From Rhabdophis nuchalis (lineage: Eukaryota > Chordata > Lepidosauria > Squamata > Natricidae), in contig CM077649.1 in assembly GCA_039707465.1 (NCBI GenBank), positions 16,508,001-16,572,000 of the forward strand: 64,000 bases of DNA, written 5' to 3'. A program made the translations under genes and the position numbers. Positions within the stretch are counted from its first letter, which is position 1; each line of letters starts with the position of its first letter. Under the pieces are notes generated by a model, which saw only the letters and a program-made list of their open reading frames with translations, did no database searches and was not told where the DNA came from. Shown here piece after piece: positions 1 to 11,759 of the stretch.

Positions 1-831
1 ATTTCTAGAGAGTGAAATTATCTTCTGTGGATTAAATGGCAGCTTTACCTGGAAGATATAGATATTTGATTAACACTTCACAACAAATAATAGTTTTTCT
101 TTTTAAAAAATCAATTCTGTTATAGGTAATTAACCCACTAGTTCTTTTTAAAATATTTGATTTGTGAAAATCCATCTCCCTGCCACAGATAAATAATTAA
201 GTCTTGCCTCCTGACCTTGGAAGCCAAAACTGGAAAGAAATAATGTTGTTGCTGGTGAAAAAATGTGCCTGCCTCTTTTTATATATTTATAAAGTCTATG
301 TGTAAAGTCCTTAGAACACAATCACCACAAACATAAGACCAGTTGCTCCAATTTATAATTATAAATAAAAGATATACAAATGAGGAGGGTAGACAGTATT
401 CATATTCTTAAAAGAATGATTGAATGAAGAACGTAAAATGGAAAAATCATGCAAGGATAATATGAAAGCTGAATATGTAGCTATGTAGAAAGATTTTAGT
501 AAGACAACCAATGCATATTTTAATATTCAAATTGACAAATATGTACATTGATATAATGTACAAGAATTCTCAGCAAAAATATTGAAAAACAGAAATTTTA
601 TTCCATTGGATAGTTTGACTCATAGCAATGCTGCACCCTGCAAAACCAGTAGTGGGAAACCCAGTCTAAAAAAGAATGGATTTTTTTTTTAAATCTCTGA
701 TTTCTTTTTTCATGGTGTTTTTTTCAATTTCCACTGTGTTGGTTACCATAATGTCAGGGATAGCTCCTTTTCAGTTTCAATGCATGTCAATAGCACATTT
801 TTTAACAAAGAAAAAGAAAGTGCAGTCTCAC
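1..831. other. BACH1 intron downstream of coding exon 3 (partial)
   Basis: AT-rich sequence to the left of the exon-3 donor. It should be the 5' part of the intron leading to the bZIP exons, which are outside the window. I see no exon, RNA gene or recognisable repeat in it. Short open frames here are antisense shadows of BACH1 or chance. Confidence 0.7.
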
Positions 832-2205
832 CTCACATTCTTGTTCTCGTGCAGAAAAGGATTCACTGTCGCCCTCTGTATCCGTTTCAGAATCCTCTTC
901 CAAATTTATCACACAGGAATAAGGACATTGCTCAGGTTGTTGTTCTGGAATACAGTCTCCACTATTAACTTCAGTGGTGCCTTCAGTACCGAGATTACTG
1001 ATGAAGGGACACGCGACAGAGCTCAATGTTGTAAAAGTTCTTGGGGGGCCATTCTCTGGACTGTCAGTGATTCTGATTCCTAACCAAGGGCATTCGGTTT
1101 TCTTTTCTGAACAGCTTTGTTCTGAAAATTCTTTTGGCAATGCAGGAGACAAACTTTGATATGCTGTGTCGGTGTTGTAAACATCGCTCCAAAATCCTTT
1201 TGCTAACTGCTCTGCTATCTCTCTCTCCACACTGCTTCGATGGCTAGGTGATGCACTGTTCACAATTCCCTGCTCGTACAAATTAGATTTTGGAGTTGGG
1301 TCCTCAGCGGTGTTTTCACTTACGGATTTGCAATTTTCAGCTCCCACAGCAATGGCATTTTTGTCAGCTACTGTATTGCTCTGCATACCATTTAAAGGTA
1401 AATTGCAGTATTGATCATATGCGTTTAAGAAAGAAGCAGAATAAAGTCCATGAGTAGCCACAGGAGAATTATGGTGGACAAAGTGAGGATCTGTCTTTTC
1501 TGCTAAACATTCAGCACTCTTAACTGGAGGAGCCATTTCATTCGTGAAGTCTCCATTTCCATTTTCTTCCATTGCTACCTGAGTATCTTCACATTTTGCA
1601 TCTGAATGCACAGCTGTACATTCGAGAGGTTTTTGTATAGCACCAGTAATATTTGATTCAGCCTGATGAATAGTAGTACCAGATATTACCTGAATTTCAT
1701 TAACACCAGGACTGGCTTCCACAAGAGGAATTTTATCAGTCTCCAAGGCTTTTTGAAATTTCCTGTATTTGGGACAGAGGGACGCTACATTAAAAAACTG
1801 CTCCTTTTCTGATACAGGGTCATGGATTTGATTAGAACTGTCTTGCAGTAGGGACACTGCTGAATTTTGTTCAGTACTGCATGCCTTCAGCTGAGAATTT
1901 TTAGCACATTCATTTTGCATGATTTCATCCTCCTCATCAATTTCTAAATCTCTAGCATCGACACTTTCCATTTTACTGTACTGTTTCTGACAATTTGGTT
2001 TACAACATTTTGATTTTGGGTATTCCTGCTGTCCTGATTTATGATCCAGAAACTTGAATTTAAGGAACTGAAAACAAGATTCTTCGATGTCATGTATTCC
2101 CAAGAACTCAGCACATTTGCAAACTTCAGCCACATTGTCCTTATCTAAAATAAGTTTGGAAGTATAAGCGAATTGCAGTAAAGGTTCAAATCCTTTCAGT
2201 GTAAC
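832..2205 (-). CDS. BACH1: BACH1 coding exon 3 (rest of BTB domain and heme-regulatory region)
   Basis: BACH1 is a nuclear BTB/CNC-bZIP repressor. With small MAF proteins it silences antioxidant-response genes such as HMOX1 until heme binding releases it. The exon is 1374 nt (458 codons), phase 0 at both ends and free of stops. The acceptor AG is at 2207-2206 and the donor reads GAG|GTGAGA (exon end 832). It opens with VTLKGFEPLLQFAY, the second half of the BTB fold, followed by EESCFQFLKFKFLD as in mammalian BACH1. Four Cys-Pro heme-regulatory motifs are visible: SLCPKYR (about 1762-1779), ECPWLGI (1080-1096), ACPFIS (998-1015) and QCPYSC (about 910-930). The acidic stretch DSETDTEGDSES and SAREQECE mark the junction to the bZIP exons, which lie off the left edge, so the gene is partial here. 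There is no frameshift. The middle of the protein diverges from mammals, as is usual. BACH2 is excluded by the CP-motif contexts. Confidence 0.97.
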
Positions 2206-2341
2206 CTGTTCAGTTGAAGAAAAGACATATGCATATTTATTATGAAAATGGTAAAATATTATGTATAAGAATATTTGTACATATAAAATGTAAGATGGAA
2301 CAAATACAATATAATACAATTACAATTCAATAATTAATTTA

Positions 2342-2800
2342 GGCTCGGGGCCTAGCTATATACGAGACCGCCTTCTGCCCCATACATCCCTTCGTCCGAT
2401 CCGCTCCCACAGAGAGGGTCTTCTCCGGGTGCCGTCAGCACGGAAATGCCGGTTGGCGACACCCAGGGGAAGGGCCTTCTCTGTGGCGGGCCCGGCCCTC
2501 TGGAACGACCTACCCCCCGACCTTCGCACTATCTCGGACCTCCGCCTCTTCCGCCAACGTCTTAAGACGTATCTATTCCAACAAGCCGGCCTAGGATAGC
2601 CCCTACTTCTGACTTTTTAAAAATAAATTAATTTGGTACGGTTTTAACATGGGTTTTAGCACGGGTCTATTAATTTAATATATTTTAATTAATATTGTAT
2701 TTTGTGGTTTTAATAATGCCTGTGCGCCGCCCTGGGTCCTAACAAGGAGAAGGGCGGGGTATAAATTTAATAAAATAAATAAAATAAATAAATAAATAAT
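2342..2800 (+). mobile_element. L2-like LINE 3' end (copy 1)
   Basis: 5'-truncated non-LTR retrotransposon. It keeps the last ~80 codons of the reverse-transcriptase ORF (shared block: FSVAGPALWND then LPP, RTISDLRLFR, LKTYLFQQAGL) and a 3'UTR with the conserved tail GCCGCCCTGGGTCC, GGCGGGGTATAAAT and an (AAATA)n end. The same tail recurs about ten times in the window. I place it in the L2/CR1 superfamily by the ORF C-terminus; the exact clade is uncertain. Confidence 0.85.
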
Positions 2801-4281
2801 TTGTCCAGAAATAAGGATAGGTTTGGTCTTTCTTGGCCTGTTTTGTATAAGCTTAAGTATAGCTAAAAATCCTCTTTCATATTGCAGAACTGATCAACGC
2901 TTATTTCTGGCCAATATTAGTATGGAGGAATCCAAGAAAGTAATCAGAGATTAAACCTTACAAAAAATGAATGATACATTTTTATAGATTATTCCAATTA
3001 GAGATTCTTCTACTCTGATCTGGAAAATTAGCATGTTAAAAACACTGTATGATTGCATAGCTAAAAAATTTGGTTATAATGTATAAATAATAGGAAATAT
3101 GTCAATGAGTAGACTGTCATTTACATTGAATTATAATCTAAAAGAAAACTTTTATAAAATGAAGTGATGCCTAATTCCTGAGAAACTGTCAAAGATATGC
3201 AAAGTTATTTCAAATGTTTGTTACATAGTTTAACTGTAAACAATGTACTTGTAATCATCTTTGGTGGACTTGTGACAAAGAAAAAAAACATTTTTGACAG
3301 ATTTATACTTTAATTCAGAAGGTTTTTAAAACATGTATAAAATTGAAACCAGAAGTGTTTCTTTTAGGTTGAAAAAAAAGTAGAACCTTATTATATATGT
3401 TGAGTGCAGTGAGAATTGTATATATGCAATTTCCACCATGGAAGACTGGATGGAAAAACTGATAGAGTGGCAGAGAAGGGAAAATTGTGTTAATTAAAGA
3501 AAAGAATATAATTTTGTTTCTACATCACTTCTGGACTTTATGTTGGAAACAGAAAAAAAAAGGAAACTGATTTTGGGTTTCGATGATTAGTTTGTTGTTA
3601 TAGAAATGGCTGGAATTTTCTAAATATATATATATAGTAAAAATTTAAGATTGTAACTGTACTTTGTAATTTACTGAAAAAAATTGGAAGGCACTGCTTT
3701 TTTTCCCTACCTTGCACCTCCTTCTCCTTTCTTTTTCCTTCCCTCATTATCTTTGTTTCTATGTATATGTTATATAATAAACTCTAATAAAAATATATAC
3801 ACATAAAACAAGATATATCTAGCAAAAAAATCACTGCACTTGTGTCAAGGCTCTTTAGAATAGTTTGCCAAAAAAAAAAATATTCGAATGTCTTTCTAAA
3901 GCCAATGTAGAATAAACATTCAAATGATATTTCAAGTTTGTTTTCCTCACTAGGTTCCTCCACAACATATGGAGGAGAGCTGAGAAACTTTTTTTTGGAA
4001 AAGATTCTATAAATACAGAATACAAATTAACTGTCTTTCAAATAGACAAATTGCACTATCAAAATAAACCTGTGACTGGAGCCTATGTATTTTGATTATA
4101 TATGAATTCCAAAATACCAGTCATGGATATGCAAAACAAGATTAAAATGGAAACTTTGAGCCAAAACTTTTAAATATAGGTACTCTTCCACCTACGAATA
4201 TAATTGGAATCAGAACTTCTGTTGCTAAGCAAGGCAGTTGTTAAGTGAGTCACGCCTGATTTCATTATCTCTTTTGCCACA

Positions 4282-4749
4282 CTTGGACCGGGGTACTTAC
4301 GAGATCACCTTCTGCCACCGAGAGCCTCCCAACGGCTAGTACGCTCCCATAGAGAGGGTCTCCTCATGGTGCCGTTGGCTAAACAATGTCGACTGGCGAC
4401 ACCCAGGGGGAGAGCCTTCTCCGTGGGAGCACCTGTCCTCTGGAACAAATTGCCCCCGGAATTAAGAACTATCCCTGACTTCCGCACCTTCCGCCGTGGT
4501 CTCAAAACCTTTTTCTTCCAACAAGCTGGGCTGGCATAAAACATGATTTTCAAATTCAAATTTTTATTAATTTTAATCAGGGTTAGTTTGGGTTTTTTTT
4601 TTCCACGTTTCGGCCAAAGTTTAATATGTTTTTTAAAAGCTTTTTAAACTTTTATATATTTGTTTTTATTCTGGCTGTACACCGCCCTGAGTCCTTCGGG
4701 AGTAGGGCGGTATAAAAAACCAATAAAACTGAAACTCAAAACTCAAACT
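4282..4749 (+). mobile_element. L2-like LINE 3' end (copy 2, divergent subfamily)
   Basis: Same ORF2 C-terminus and 3'UTR layout as the other L2-like copies, but with a different tail (CACCGCCCTGAGTCC, GTAGGGCGGTATAAAA), which suggests a second subfamily. Frame-broken. Inserted in the MITE at 4177-5230. Confidence 0.75.
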
Positions 4750-4876
4750 TGTTAAGCAAATCACCATTGTTAAGCCCATCTGGCTTCCCTCATTGAATTT
4801 GTTTGTCAGAAGCCAGCTGGGAAAGTTGCAAAAGCAATCACATGATCCCAGGACACAGCAACTGTTGTGAATACAT

Positions 4877-5105
4877 AATAATAATAATAATAATTTAATT
4901 TTATATCCCGCTCTCTCTCCCCAAGGGGACTCGAGGCGGGGCACAGGCAATTAAAAATACAAATAGAACCACAGACAAAATACAAAATACAAAATTAAAA
5001 ATAGATTAAATTGATCCTGCGCTAAAACCCATAAACTAAACTAAAAATTACCCCTAAAACCCCTAACCTAAAAAGAGACTGGGCAACATGCTGGTTGCCC
5101 AGTGC
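4877..5105 (-). mobile_element. L2-like LINE 3'UTR fragment
   Basis: Begins with an (ATA)n run and TATATCCCGCTCTC, the reverse complement of the L2-like tail, followed by an A-rich 3'UTR. No coding part remains. Second insertion into the MITE at 4177-5230. Confidence 0.65.
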
Positions 5106-5238
5106 CTAAATTTTGATCATATGATTACAACGGTTGTAAGTGCAAGGACCAATTGTAAGTCATTTTTTCAGTGCAGCTATGACTTTGAATGGTCACTAAA
5201 TGAACGGTTATAAGTTGAGGACTACATGTATTCTAAAA

Positions 5239-5477
5239 CAGGGGTCTCCAACCTTTGCAACTTTAAGTCTGAAGGACTTCAGCTCCCAGACTTCTCCAGC
5301 CAGCTTTGGTGTCGGAGGCACTGTTTTGCAGTAGAATTGAATGTTCCTTTTGGCACATACATAGATTAATGCAGGGATCTCCAACCTTTGCAACTTTAAG
5401 TCTGAAGCTTTGCTGGCTGGAGAATTCTGGGAGCTGAAGTCCTTCAGACTTAAAGTTGCAAAGGTTGGAGACCCCTG
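5239..5477. mobile_element. Palindromic hAT MITE with a captured 168-bp ectopic segment
   Basis: Outer ends CAGGGGTCTCC and GGAGACCCCTG are flanked by an 8-bp TSD, TTCTAAAA (5231-5238 and 5478-5485). After the first arm (to about 5309) the sequence switches to a segment (5310-5477) nearly identical to 52329-52496. This includes 62 bp that at the other locus is flanking DNA plus that locus's TSD (GATTAATG at 5364-5371), followed by a second 5' arm. Most members of this family are only 80-140 bp. Confidence 0.85.
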
Positions 5478-6019
5478 TTCTAAAAAGCCTGACCTAAAGT
5501 ATTATGTTTATTTTAAGTTCATACTGAGGAAATGTTTATTCAAAATTAGGATTTGCTATTTAATCCAGTCCATTAAAATCTACTAAGAGCTGTCACGGAG
5601 TCTACACAATTACACATTAAAACAACTTTTTTCTTTCCTAACAGAAATTATAAGTGAAACAGAAATACTCAAACATTAACACCAATAGTCTGCAACCATT
5701 TTCTTATTAAGAAAAAAAGTCATTCCAAATATTTGACTGAGGGGGAAAAAGTCATTTAATCATTACTTTTCTAAACATTGAAAACCCATAAAAGCCTTAT
5801 GTGATTAAAAATAGCAGCTCATATGGCACAGTACTGTTCACACAATTATGACTATATTTCAGAAGACAAATAGATTCATACACGGCACTCCAAAGTTTTC
5901 CACAAGCACAACCTGCGAGATTGGTTGGGCTCAGAATGTAAGTTTTCATAATTGAAAGTAATCCTGTTGCCCCAATCCTTTAAATAAGAAATGTTGGTAC
6001 CTAAACAGCTATAGTATAC

Positions 6020-6240
6020 AGGCTGTGATGGCGAAACTATGGTGGCATGCAGAGCCCTCTCTGTGGGCACCCGCACCGTCGCCAGCTGTTCTTCTGAGTT
6101 CCAGCACATACATGGGCACAGCCAGAATCCAGAAGACTGCAACTGGCCAGTGCACATGCATGCGACAGAACCCGGAAGAGCAGCTGGCTGCTGCGCGCAT
6201 GCACCCCGGCCACCTGCTCACTTCCGGGTTCTGACTTTAT
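6020..6240. mobile_element. Degraded hAT-type element (GATGGCGAACC family)
   Basis: Starts near CTGTGATGGCGAAAC, with internal blocks GAGCCCTCTCTGTGGGC and GGAAGAGCAGCTGGC shared with 17755-17938 and 25674-26020. Ends are eroded and I could not establish a TSD. Open frames across it on both strands come from its GC-rich interior, not from a gene. Confidence 0.55.
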
Positions 6241-6543
6241 ACTGAAATGGTTGGTTTTCTGACAGAATAGATATGTGGGGTATGTATTTACATTTTATGA
6301 ATAATAATACCATCTGCAATATTAATTATTGTCCTTAATTATTTTCCTTAATTCTGTGTTGGACTGGAAACAGTTTCTAACTTCAAAGGAACATTTATCA
6401 TGGTTTTGTTGAAAATAGAATTTGCCTATGCAGTTCAGCCACAATTTGTGGACTTTTAAGTTACTAATAATGTGCATATTATTCTGAGTAACTTTAAAAA
6501 TAGTACAAAGTAAGATTATATAAGTACAAGTAAATGTACTTAC

Positions 6544-6841
6544 CTCTTCAGGTAAAATTATTACAAGATCTGACTCTAACTGACCCACAATTCTTGAACG
6601 AAAATAGACACTGCACGCTGCAAGCACTGAACAATGGGCTCGAAATCTCTGGTCTTCTACTAAGATAGTAACATCACAAAAAAGATCTTGCTTTCTCTGT
6701 TCATCAAGACTAAGGAGAACATTGGTACTGTGTACTGAAGATTCATACGCAAAAACGACACTGTTCCTTTCACTTAAAGGCATTCTGTACAACAAACGTT
6801 GATTAAGATCTCAGAGGAAAACATGCTTCGTCTCTTCACAT
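6544..6841 (-). CDS. BACH1: BACH1 exon 2: 5'UTR end, start codon and first half of BTB domain
   Basis: Acceptor TTATTTCAG at 6843-6842 and donor GAG|GTAAGT after 6544. Coding starts at the ATG at 6783-6781; the 58 nt before it (6841-6784) are 5'UTR. The 80 codons encode [20 protein letters not shown] and then the BTB/POZ dimerisation start with [33 protein letters not shown] and ILPEE. This BTB half forms the homodimer interface used to recruit co-repressors and cullin-3-type ligases in the family. The start is chosen because [16 protein letters not shown] aligns to the mammalian N-terminus with the ATG a few residues before it. A substitution to Cys ([10 protein letters not shown]) at a normally Arg position is visible. 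Phase 0 joins it directly to exon 3. Confidence 0.97.
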
Positions 6842-8757
6842 CTGAAATAAATAAAATTTACAAATGTTAAATATATTTAAGCCAACAAAGTGTGTGACCA
6901 AGTGATGGTGAAGGCCACTTCACAAAAGTTTAATATCACCCAAGTCAAAGCATACCATTTCCATTTTGAACACACAGTCTGGAGAAACTAGAGAAAATAT
7001 TTTTTCTTTCCTTGAATTATAGGAATTTACTAATGTTAACATTTTTAAGTTGGAACAGTTTTAATCTTGTTGCCTGTTTGTATCTAATCAGATTGTGTCA
7101 TTTTATTTATTTTAGTGCATTTTTATTATTCTGTTCCAACGTTTTATATTTAATTACGTGGTGTGCTTTCCTCATAACGTAAACCTATTTGTTTTTAAAA
7201 AAATAAAATCGATGTCACAACTGTATGTCGTGTTTTCTATTTTTAAATCCATCTGAATACAGGTTTGTTTTTTAAACATCTCCAAAATGTGATCAATTTT
7301 CATAAGCCTTTGTTTGCAACCCTACGTGTTTTTGAACTACCTTATCTAACGCTACCAGCTGTTCCTGTTTTCACCCTCTGCACTAAGTTAGTTGGTTAGC
7401 AATAAAGGGTCACATGTGCTTGTACTTATTGCCATACTACAGATTACACTCACTTTGATAAAAATAGATACAGTCGTTTATACACAATTCTGAAGTGGTA
7501 ACCAGAATTAGCAGAACGGAGTATTATTTGGGTGAGAAAATACATGGAGAAGTGAAACAGTCTTTCATATTTAGTTCTACTTTAATACAAGTTTACATGA
7601 GCAGAATTTTCTAGCCAAAATCACTAATGCTATGTGGGAAATGATAATTCTGTGCAGTGTAGATGCATCGTTATTGATAGAAGTGATAGAAACAGGCAGG
7701 CCAATTGTCATTGTAACAATGTATAAGACAGAACCTCATTTGTACAATGTAACTTAAATGAAACAACAGCAAGCCACTTTAATGCATTTTCTTCCATCTA
7801 TTCATCATGAATAGATATTGCCAGACAGAATTGCAGAACCAAATCAGGAATTGTACCACTTGACGGAACTCTCCAAATCTAAATGAAAATCAGTGAGGCA
7901 CAAATCTATCAATACGCTATCTAAATGCCAGATACAGGAAGAGCATTTTTGCTCTATTTTCTAGTGAAGATATATAAAAGCCATACCTAATCATTTTCTT
8001 TCCTGTTCTTTCAAACGTAGTTATGGAATAACACTAGTGTTTTTCCCATCAAAAAAAACTGCGCTCACATGAATTATAAAGACATACTTCAATTGATGGG
8101 CACTTTTTCCTTCTGCATCATCCTAGATAAATGAATATTGTTGATACAGAACAATTTGTGCAAGTGGAACTACAATGCAATGTTTCAAACTGGTTTGTCA
8201 AGGGGAAAAAAGGAGGTGGGCAGCATTTATCTCTCTTAAATAAATGGACAAATAAGCTCAAAAAGAAATTTTTATTCTCTTGTTCTTGGCTGATTATTAT
8301 ACTGTATGGCTATTTGCAAATACTTTATACTGAAATGGTTGAGAAATTTGGCATGTGGGTTATGCACTTGCTTCTTGTTGATGCTGAATTTAGGGATGCA
8401 TTTAAAAATCTGAAAATACCATTTGTGTTAGTTTCGCTGGGTCCAGTACTTATGGAAACAACACTGATAGTACACGTTGGTAAGCTTTTAATAACATGGT
8501 GCCCAGTGAGAGCAGGTTGCATGCTGTTTCACTATCCATGCTATTCATTCATTGATTCCTTTTCCCAGCCAGCATAGCAATTCCTTTATAAACAAAATAA
8601 ATCTTATATACCACAGAAATTAAAGGAAAAATCGTTTGGAAGATAGCAGTCATCTGAACACAGGCTTGGTTTCTAAACAACTGAACAAATGAAGAACAAG
8701 AATATAATATAGTGTAAACCACTGTGATTCTGTCTCATTCAGTGATACAAAAATATA

Positions 8758-9401
8758 CCATATTTTTCGGACTATAAGATGCACCCCCCCAAAAAAGGAA
8801 GTGAAAATGTCTGTGCGTTTTATAGATCAAATGTTGCCGAAGCCCCGCCCACATGCCATCCCCCACCCTTCAGCTTCTGCCTCCCAGCAATTTGCCTCCT
8901 TGCAGCAAACAGAAAACAGCCTGGTTAGCTTCAGCACAAACACCTGATTGGCGGTTGGATCGGCCTCCCGGAATACTGATGAACAGCTGTTCCGGTCTGC
9001 AGGGATCGCCACTGCCCATCGCCCCCACCCATCATCACCTCCATGCACCCCATTTTTGGACTCCACATACCCTGTTTTCAGCATGTTCCAGGTGGCGGAG
9101 ATTGTCACCGCCGCCTATCACCACTGCCATTTGCCGACCTGAAAACAAGATGCGCGGAGGCCCAAAATGGGGCACGTGAAGGTAACGATGGGCAGTGATG
9201 ATGGCAATGGTGATCCTCTAGCCTGGAACAGTGGGTCGATGGTATTCTGGGAGGCTGATCCAACCACCAATCAGCTGCTCATGCTAAATCAGGCTGTGCT
9301 GAAGCTGACCAGGCTGTTTGCAGATTTTGCTTTCTTGTTTTTCACCCCAGAAGCTAGGTGCATCTTATAGTTCAGAGTGTCTTACAGTCTGAAAAATACA
9401 G
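8758..9401. mobile_element. Tc1/mariner-type MITE, ~640 bp
   Basis: Inverted ends CCATATTTTTCGGACT and AGTCTGAAAAATACAG with TA on both sides (8756-8757, 9402-9403). The subterminal block CTATAAGATGCACC is repeated inverted as GGTGCATCTTATAG. The interior is GC-richer than the surroundings and contains partial internal repeats (GATTGGCGGTTGGATCGG, GATCCAACCACCAATCAG). No transposase remains. Overlapping small ORFs here are by-products. Confidence 0.8.
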
Positions 9402-9862
9402 TAAATAAATTAATTGAACTAGGTTCCATGTCTGAGACTAGAGTTCTCTATTCTCTCAGTGTTGCCTAGGATTTATGTGACTGAGTGTATTTTTCTTGTT
9501 AACTGACCTTTCACCAATTTTTCTGCAATATTACTAGCTGGTATCAGTAGTATGGATTTATAATCATAACACTAAGATTAAAAACAAGTTAGATTGGAAT
9601 TTCACTGTCCAGAATCTCTGAAGTGTTTCAAGGTTTCAAATTCAATGTTTTTAATTTTGTTCTATTGCAACCACAACTTGGAGCACTGCAACTTTCAAGC
9701 TTTCTTCAGATGGATCTTTCATTCCTCCATATGACATTGTACTCCAAATCCTTTCTTTGCCACCATTATTAAAGGTAACTGTAATGCAAAATCTAGAATC
9801 TGCCCCACATCCTGCCTTAAACTGAATATTCAAAGTCTCTTAGATGTAAAAGAGAAATCATC

Positions 9863-10626
9863 TTTTTTTTTATATTAAAAAAGTTTTATTGAGTTTACAT
9901 TTTTTTCGTGGGGTAGGGTAAGGGATACATAGAAATTTTGAGAGTGGTCACGTCAAAGTCGTCGGCCCCTCCGGGACCTCAAGTTACATTATTAAAAAGA
10001 AAGAAAAGAAACATTTCACATAACACTACAAGCTGGGAGCAAGTACATATTCCTAAATTTTTCAGTTATATACTGTCAGTCAATTACAAAAATCCAGATA
10101 CAAATATCATACAATATTACTCAAAAAAAAAACCAGGGCAAAGTTATTTTTTAGATCTAAGTCTTTTGGCAATTGTATCTTCCACCTTCTCCCCCGGGCC
10201 CCCAGCGGGCGGGGCCATGGCTCCCCCTGCCCCCCCTGGATCTTCTCCCAGGACAGAGGAATGTTTTTTAAAAAAGGCTTCCGCCTCAGCAACTGTTTTA
10301 ATCTTCACTCTTCCTCCTTCCCAGAACACCAGCATCCCTTCGGGTATCACCCACTTGAACCAGATCCCATGATCAAACAATGTTTTAGACAAGAAGGAAA
10401 ATTTCCTCCTCGCTTCTCTAATCTTTCTTGGGATCTGCTTCAAGATGGTAACCTCCTTTTGTTGGTAAATCATAGGACTCCCTCTTTGCGCCTTCAAGAT
10501 TTCCTCTCTGGTTGACCTTCTAACAAATTTAACATGTATCTCTCTGGGTACTTCATTCATCCTGGCATATGCAGAATTTATTCTGTAGACTAGGTCAATG
10601 TCCCCTCTGATCTCATCTTTAGGTTT
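9863..10626 (-). mobile_element. 5'-truncated L1 ORF1-only retrocopy
   Basis: On the minus strand an open frame (10626 to 10144) encodes the C-terminal part of an L1 ORF1 protein: REIHVKFVRRSTREEILKAQ, VTILKQIPRKIREARRKF, GIWFKWVIPEGML and VKIKTVAEAEAFFKKH. This region forms the RNA-binding RRM/CTD of the LINE-1 RNP. The stop is followed by ~280 nt, an AATAAA and an A-run at 9863-9870. There is no ORF2. Both sides carry a ~20-bp near-identical direct repeat (about 9844-9864 and 10627-10646), the mark of target-primed reverse transcription. Residues upstream of 10626 in the same frame belong to the flank. Likely a HAL1-like or internally deleted L1. Confidence 0.8.
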
Positions 10627-10679
10627 ATGTAAAGAGAAATCATCTTGAATGCTTTGCGAAACCACATATTCTCAAGTGA

Positions 10680-11750
10680 TTTGATGCTCTCCCCTATTTA
10701 ATATTACATAAGACTGCTGGATGAATTCATCGATCATCATGGGGTGAGATGTCGATACACTGATGATAACCAATTATATGACAAATTAAGCAATTCAATG
10801 CCACAGTGATTGGAACTGTGAGGGTATGGATGGGGAACAAGACTTCAGCTGAACCCCACAAAACTGAATGGATTTGAATTTTGCAGCCTGATAGTTCTAG
10901 GATTATGTCATCTGTAGTGGTGGGAGGGATTGCACTGCCCAGATATATCCAATGAACAATCTGGGGCTTCTGAAGGTTAACTCACAACTCTTGCTCAAAG
11001 AGCAGGTCATAGTTATGGTTAGCAGAGCTTTTTACAGCTTCCTTTGTGTGCCACTTGCACCCATTCCTAGTTTGAGATGCTCTATTCACAATCGCTTATT
11101 TCATAATCATCTCCAGATAGGACTAATTATAATGAACATGGGTCTACATGGGTCTGTCCTTTAGGAGTATCTGTAAGCTTCAACAAGTGCAGAATGTAAT
11201 GTACCTCCAAAACAGCACATGCCATATATCTGCTGTGTAAGATGCACTGGCTCCCAGTTTAATTCTGGTTCCTGTTCAAAGTGCTGGTTTTAATCTTTAA
11301 AGCCCTTCATGGCATGGGACCAGGTTATCTGAGGGACTGCCTTTCCTCACTTATAGTTGCTCATCCCATTAGATCTGACAGAGAGGGCATGCAGTAGATT
11401 ACATTGGCTAGGGACTTACACTAGGTGGGTTCCAGAAGGCAGATCTGTCATGGCTAATGGAACATTCTCCCCCAAAGTAAGGCTAACCCCATTCCTGTTA
11501 ATGTTCTGGATAGATCATAAGAAACTCCCATGGGATAAGTAACATTAAGATGATTCCATCACTGAAATTAATATTTACTCCATTCTGTGCCTTTAGTTTT
11601 TAATATCTTGATTGTTTTTATATTTTTAATAACGACTGCTTTATTATTGTTTTACTTCATTGTTGTATGCTGCCCACTGGTCAAAGTCACTTCTTTGGAA
11701 GGTGGCCAGCCATATAAATTGTATAGTATGATATATTATTATAGTATTAT
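10680..11750 (+). mobile_element. Old, degraded L2-like LINE
   Basis: Broken translation shows relics of the RT C-terminal half: YTDDNQLY (about 10755), TRLQLNPTKLNG (about 10835) and FKALHGMGPGYLRDCLSS (about 11295-11350). It ends with a 3'UTR resembling GCTGCCCACTGGTC and ATATAAAT. Many stops and frameshifts mark it as an older layer than the near-intact L2-like tails. Confidence 0.65.
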
Positions 11751-11759
11751 TATTTGATT

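Larger units (their letters stand above)
4177..5230. mobile_element. pogo/Tigger-like MITE split by two LINE insertions
   Basis: The terminus at 4177 (TAGGTACTCTTCCACC) and the right end (TTGAGGACTACATGTA) are diverged forms of the TIR of the intact copy at 15155-15527. Internal blocks (GTTGCTAAGCAAGGCAGTTGTTAAG at the left, CACATGATCC and GGTCACTAAATGAACGGTTATAAG at the right) also match that family. L2-like LINEs at 4282-4749 and 4877-5105 separate the three pieces, so the MITE is older than both. Confidence 0.75.
2206..6543 (-). other. BACH1: BACH1 intron 2
   Basis: Intron between coding exons 2 and 3, bounded by donor GAG|GTAAGT (6544/6543) and acceptor CAG|GTT (2206/2205). It contains two L2-like LINE copies, a pogo-type MITE split by LINE insertions, a palindromic hAT MITE and a degraded hAT element, listed separately. 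The stretch 2801-4170 is unique AT-rich sequence in which I see nothing further. Confidence 0.9.

Noticed and set aside
676..1083. 135-codon plus-strand ORF
   Set aside because: Antisense to BACH1 exon 3, which is clearly the coding strand.
8131..8577. 148-codon plus-strand ORF in BACH1 intron 1
   Set aside because: No recognisable domain, no splice sites or promoter, unremarkable composition. Chance open frame in AT-rich DNA.
8827..9179. Overlapping ORFs on both strands
   Set aside because: They lie within the GC-rich interior of the mariner-type MITE 8758-9401.
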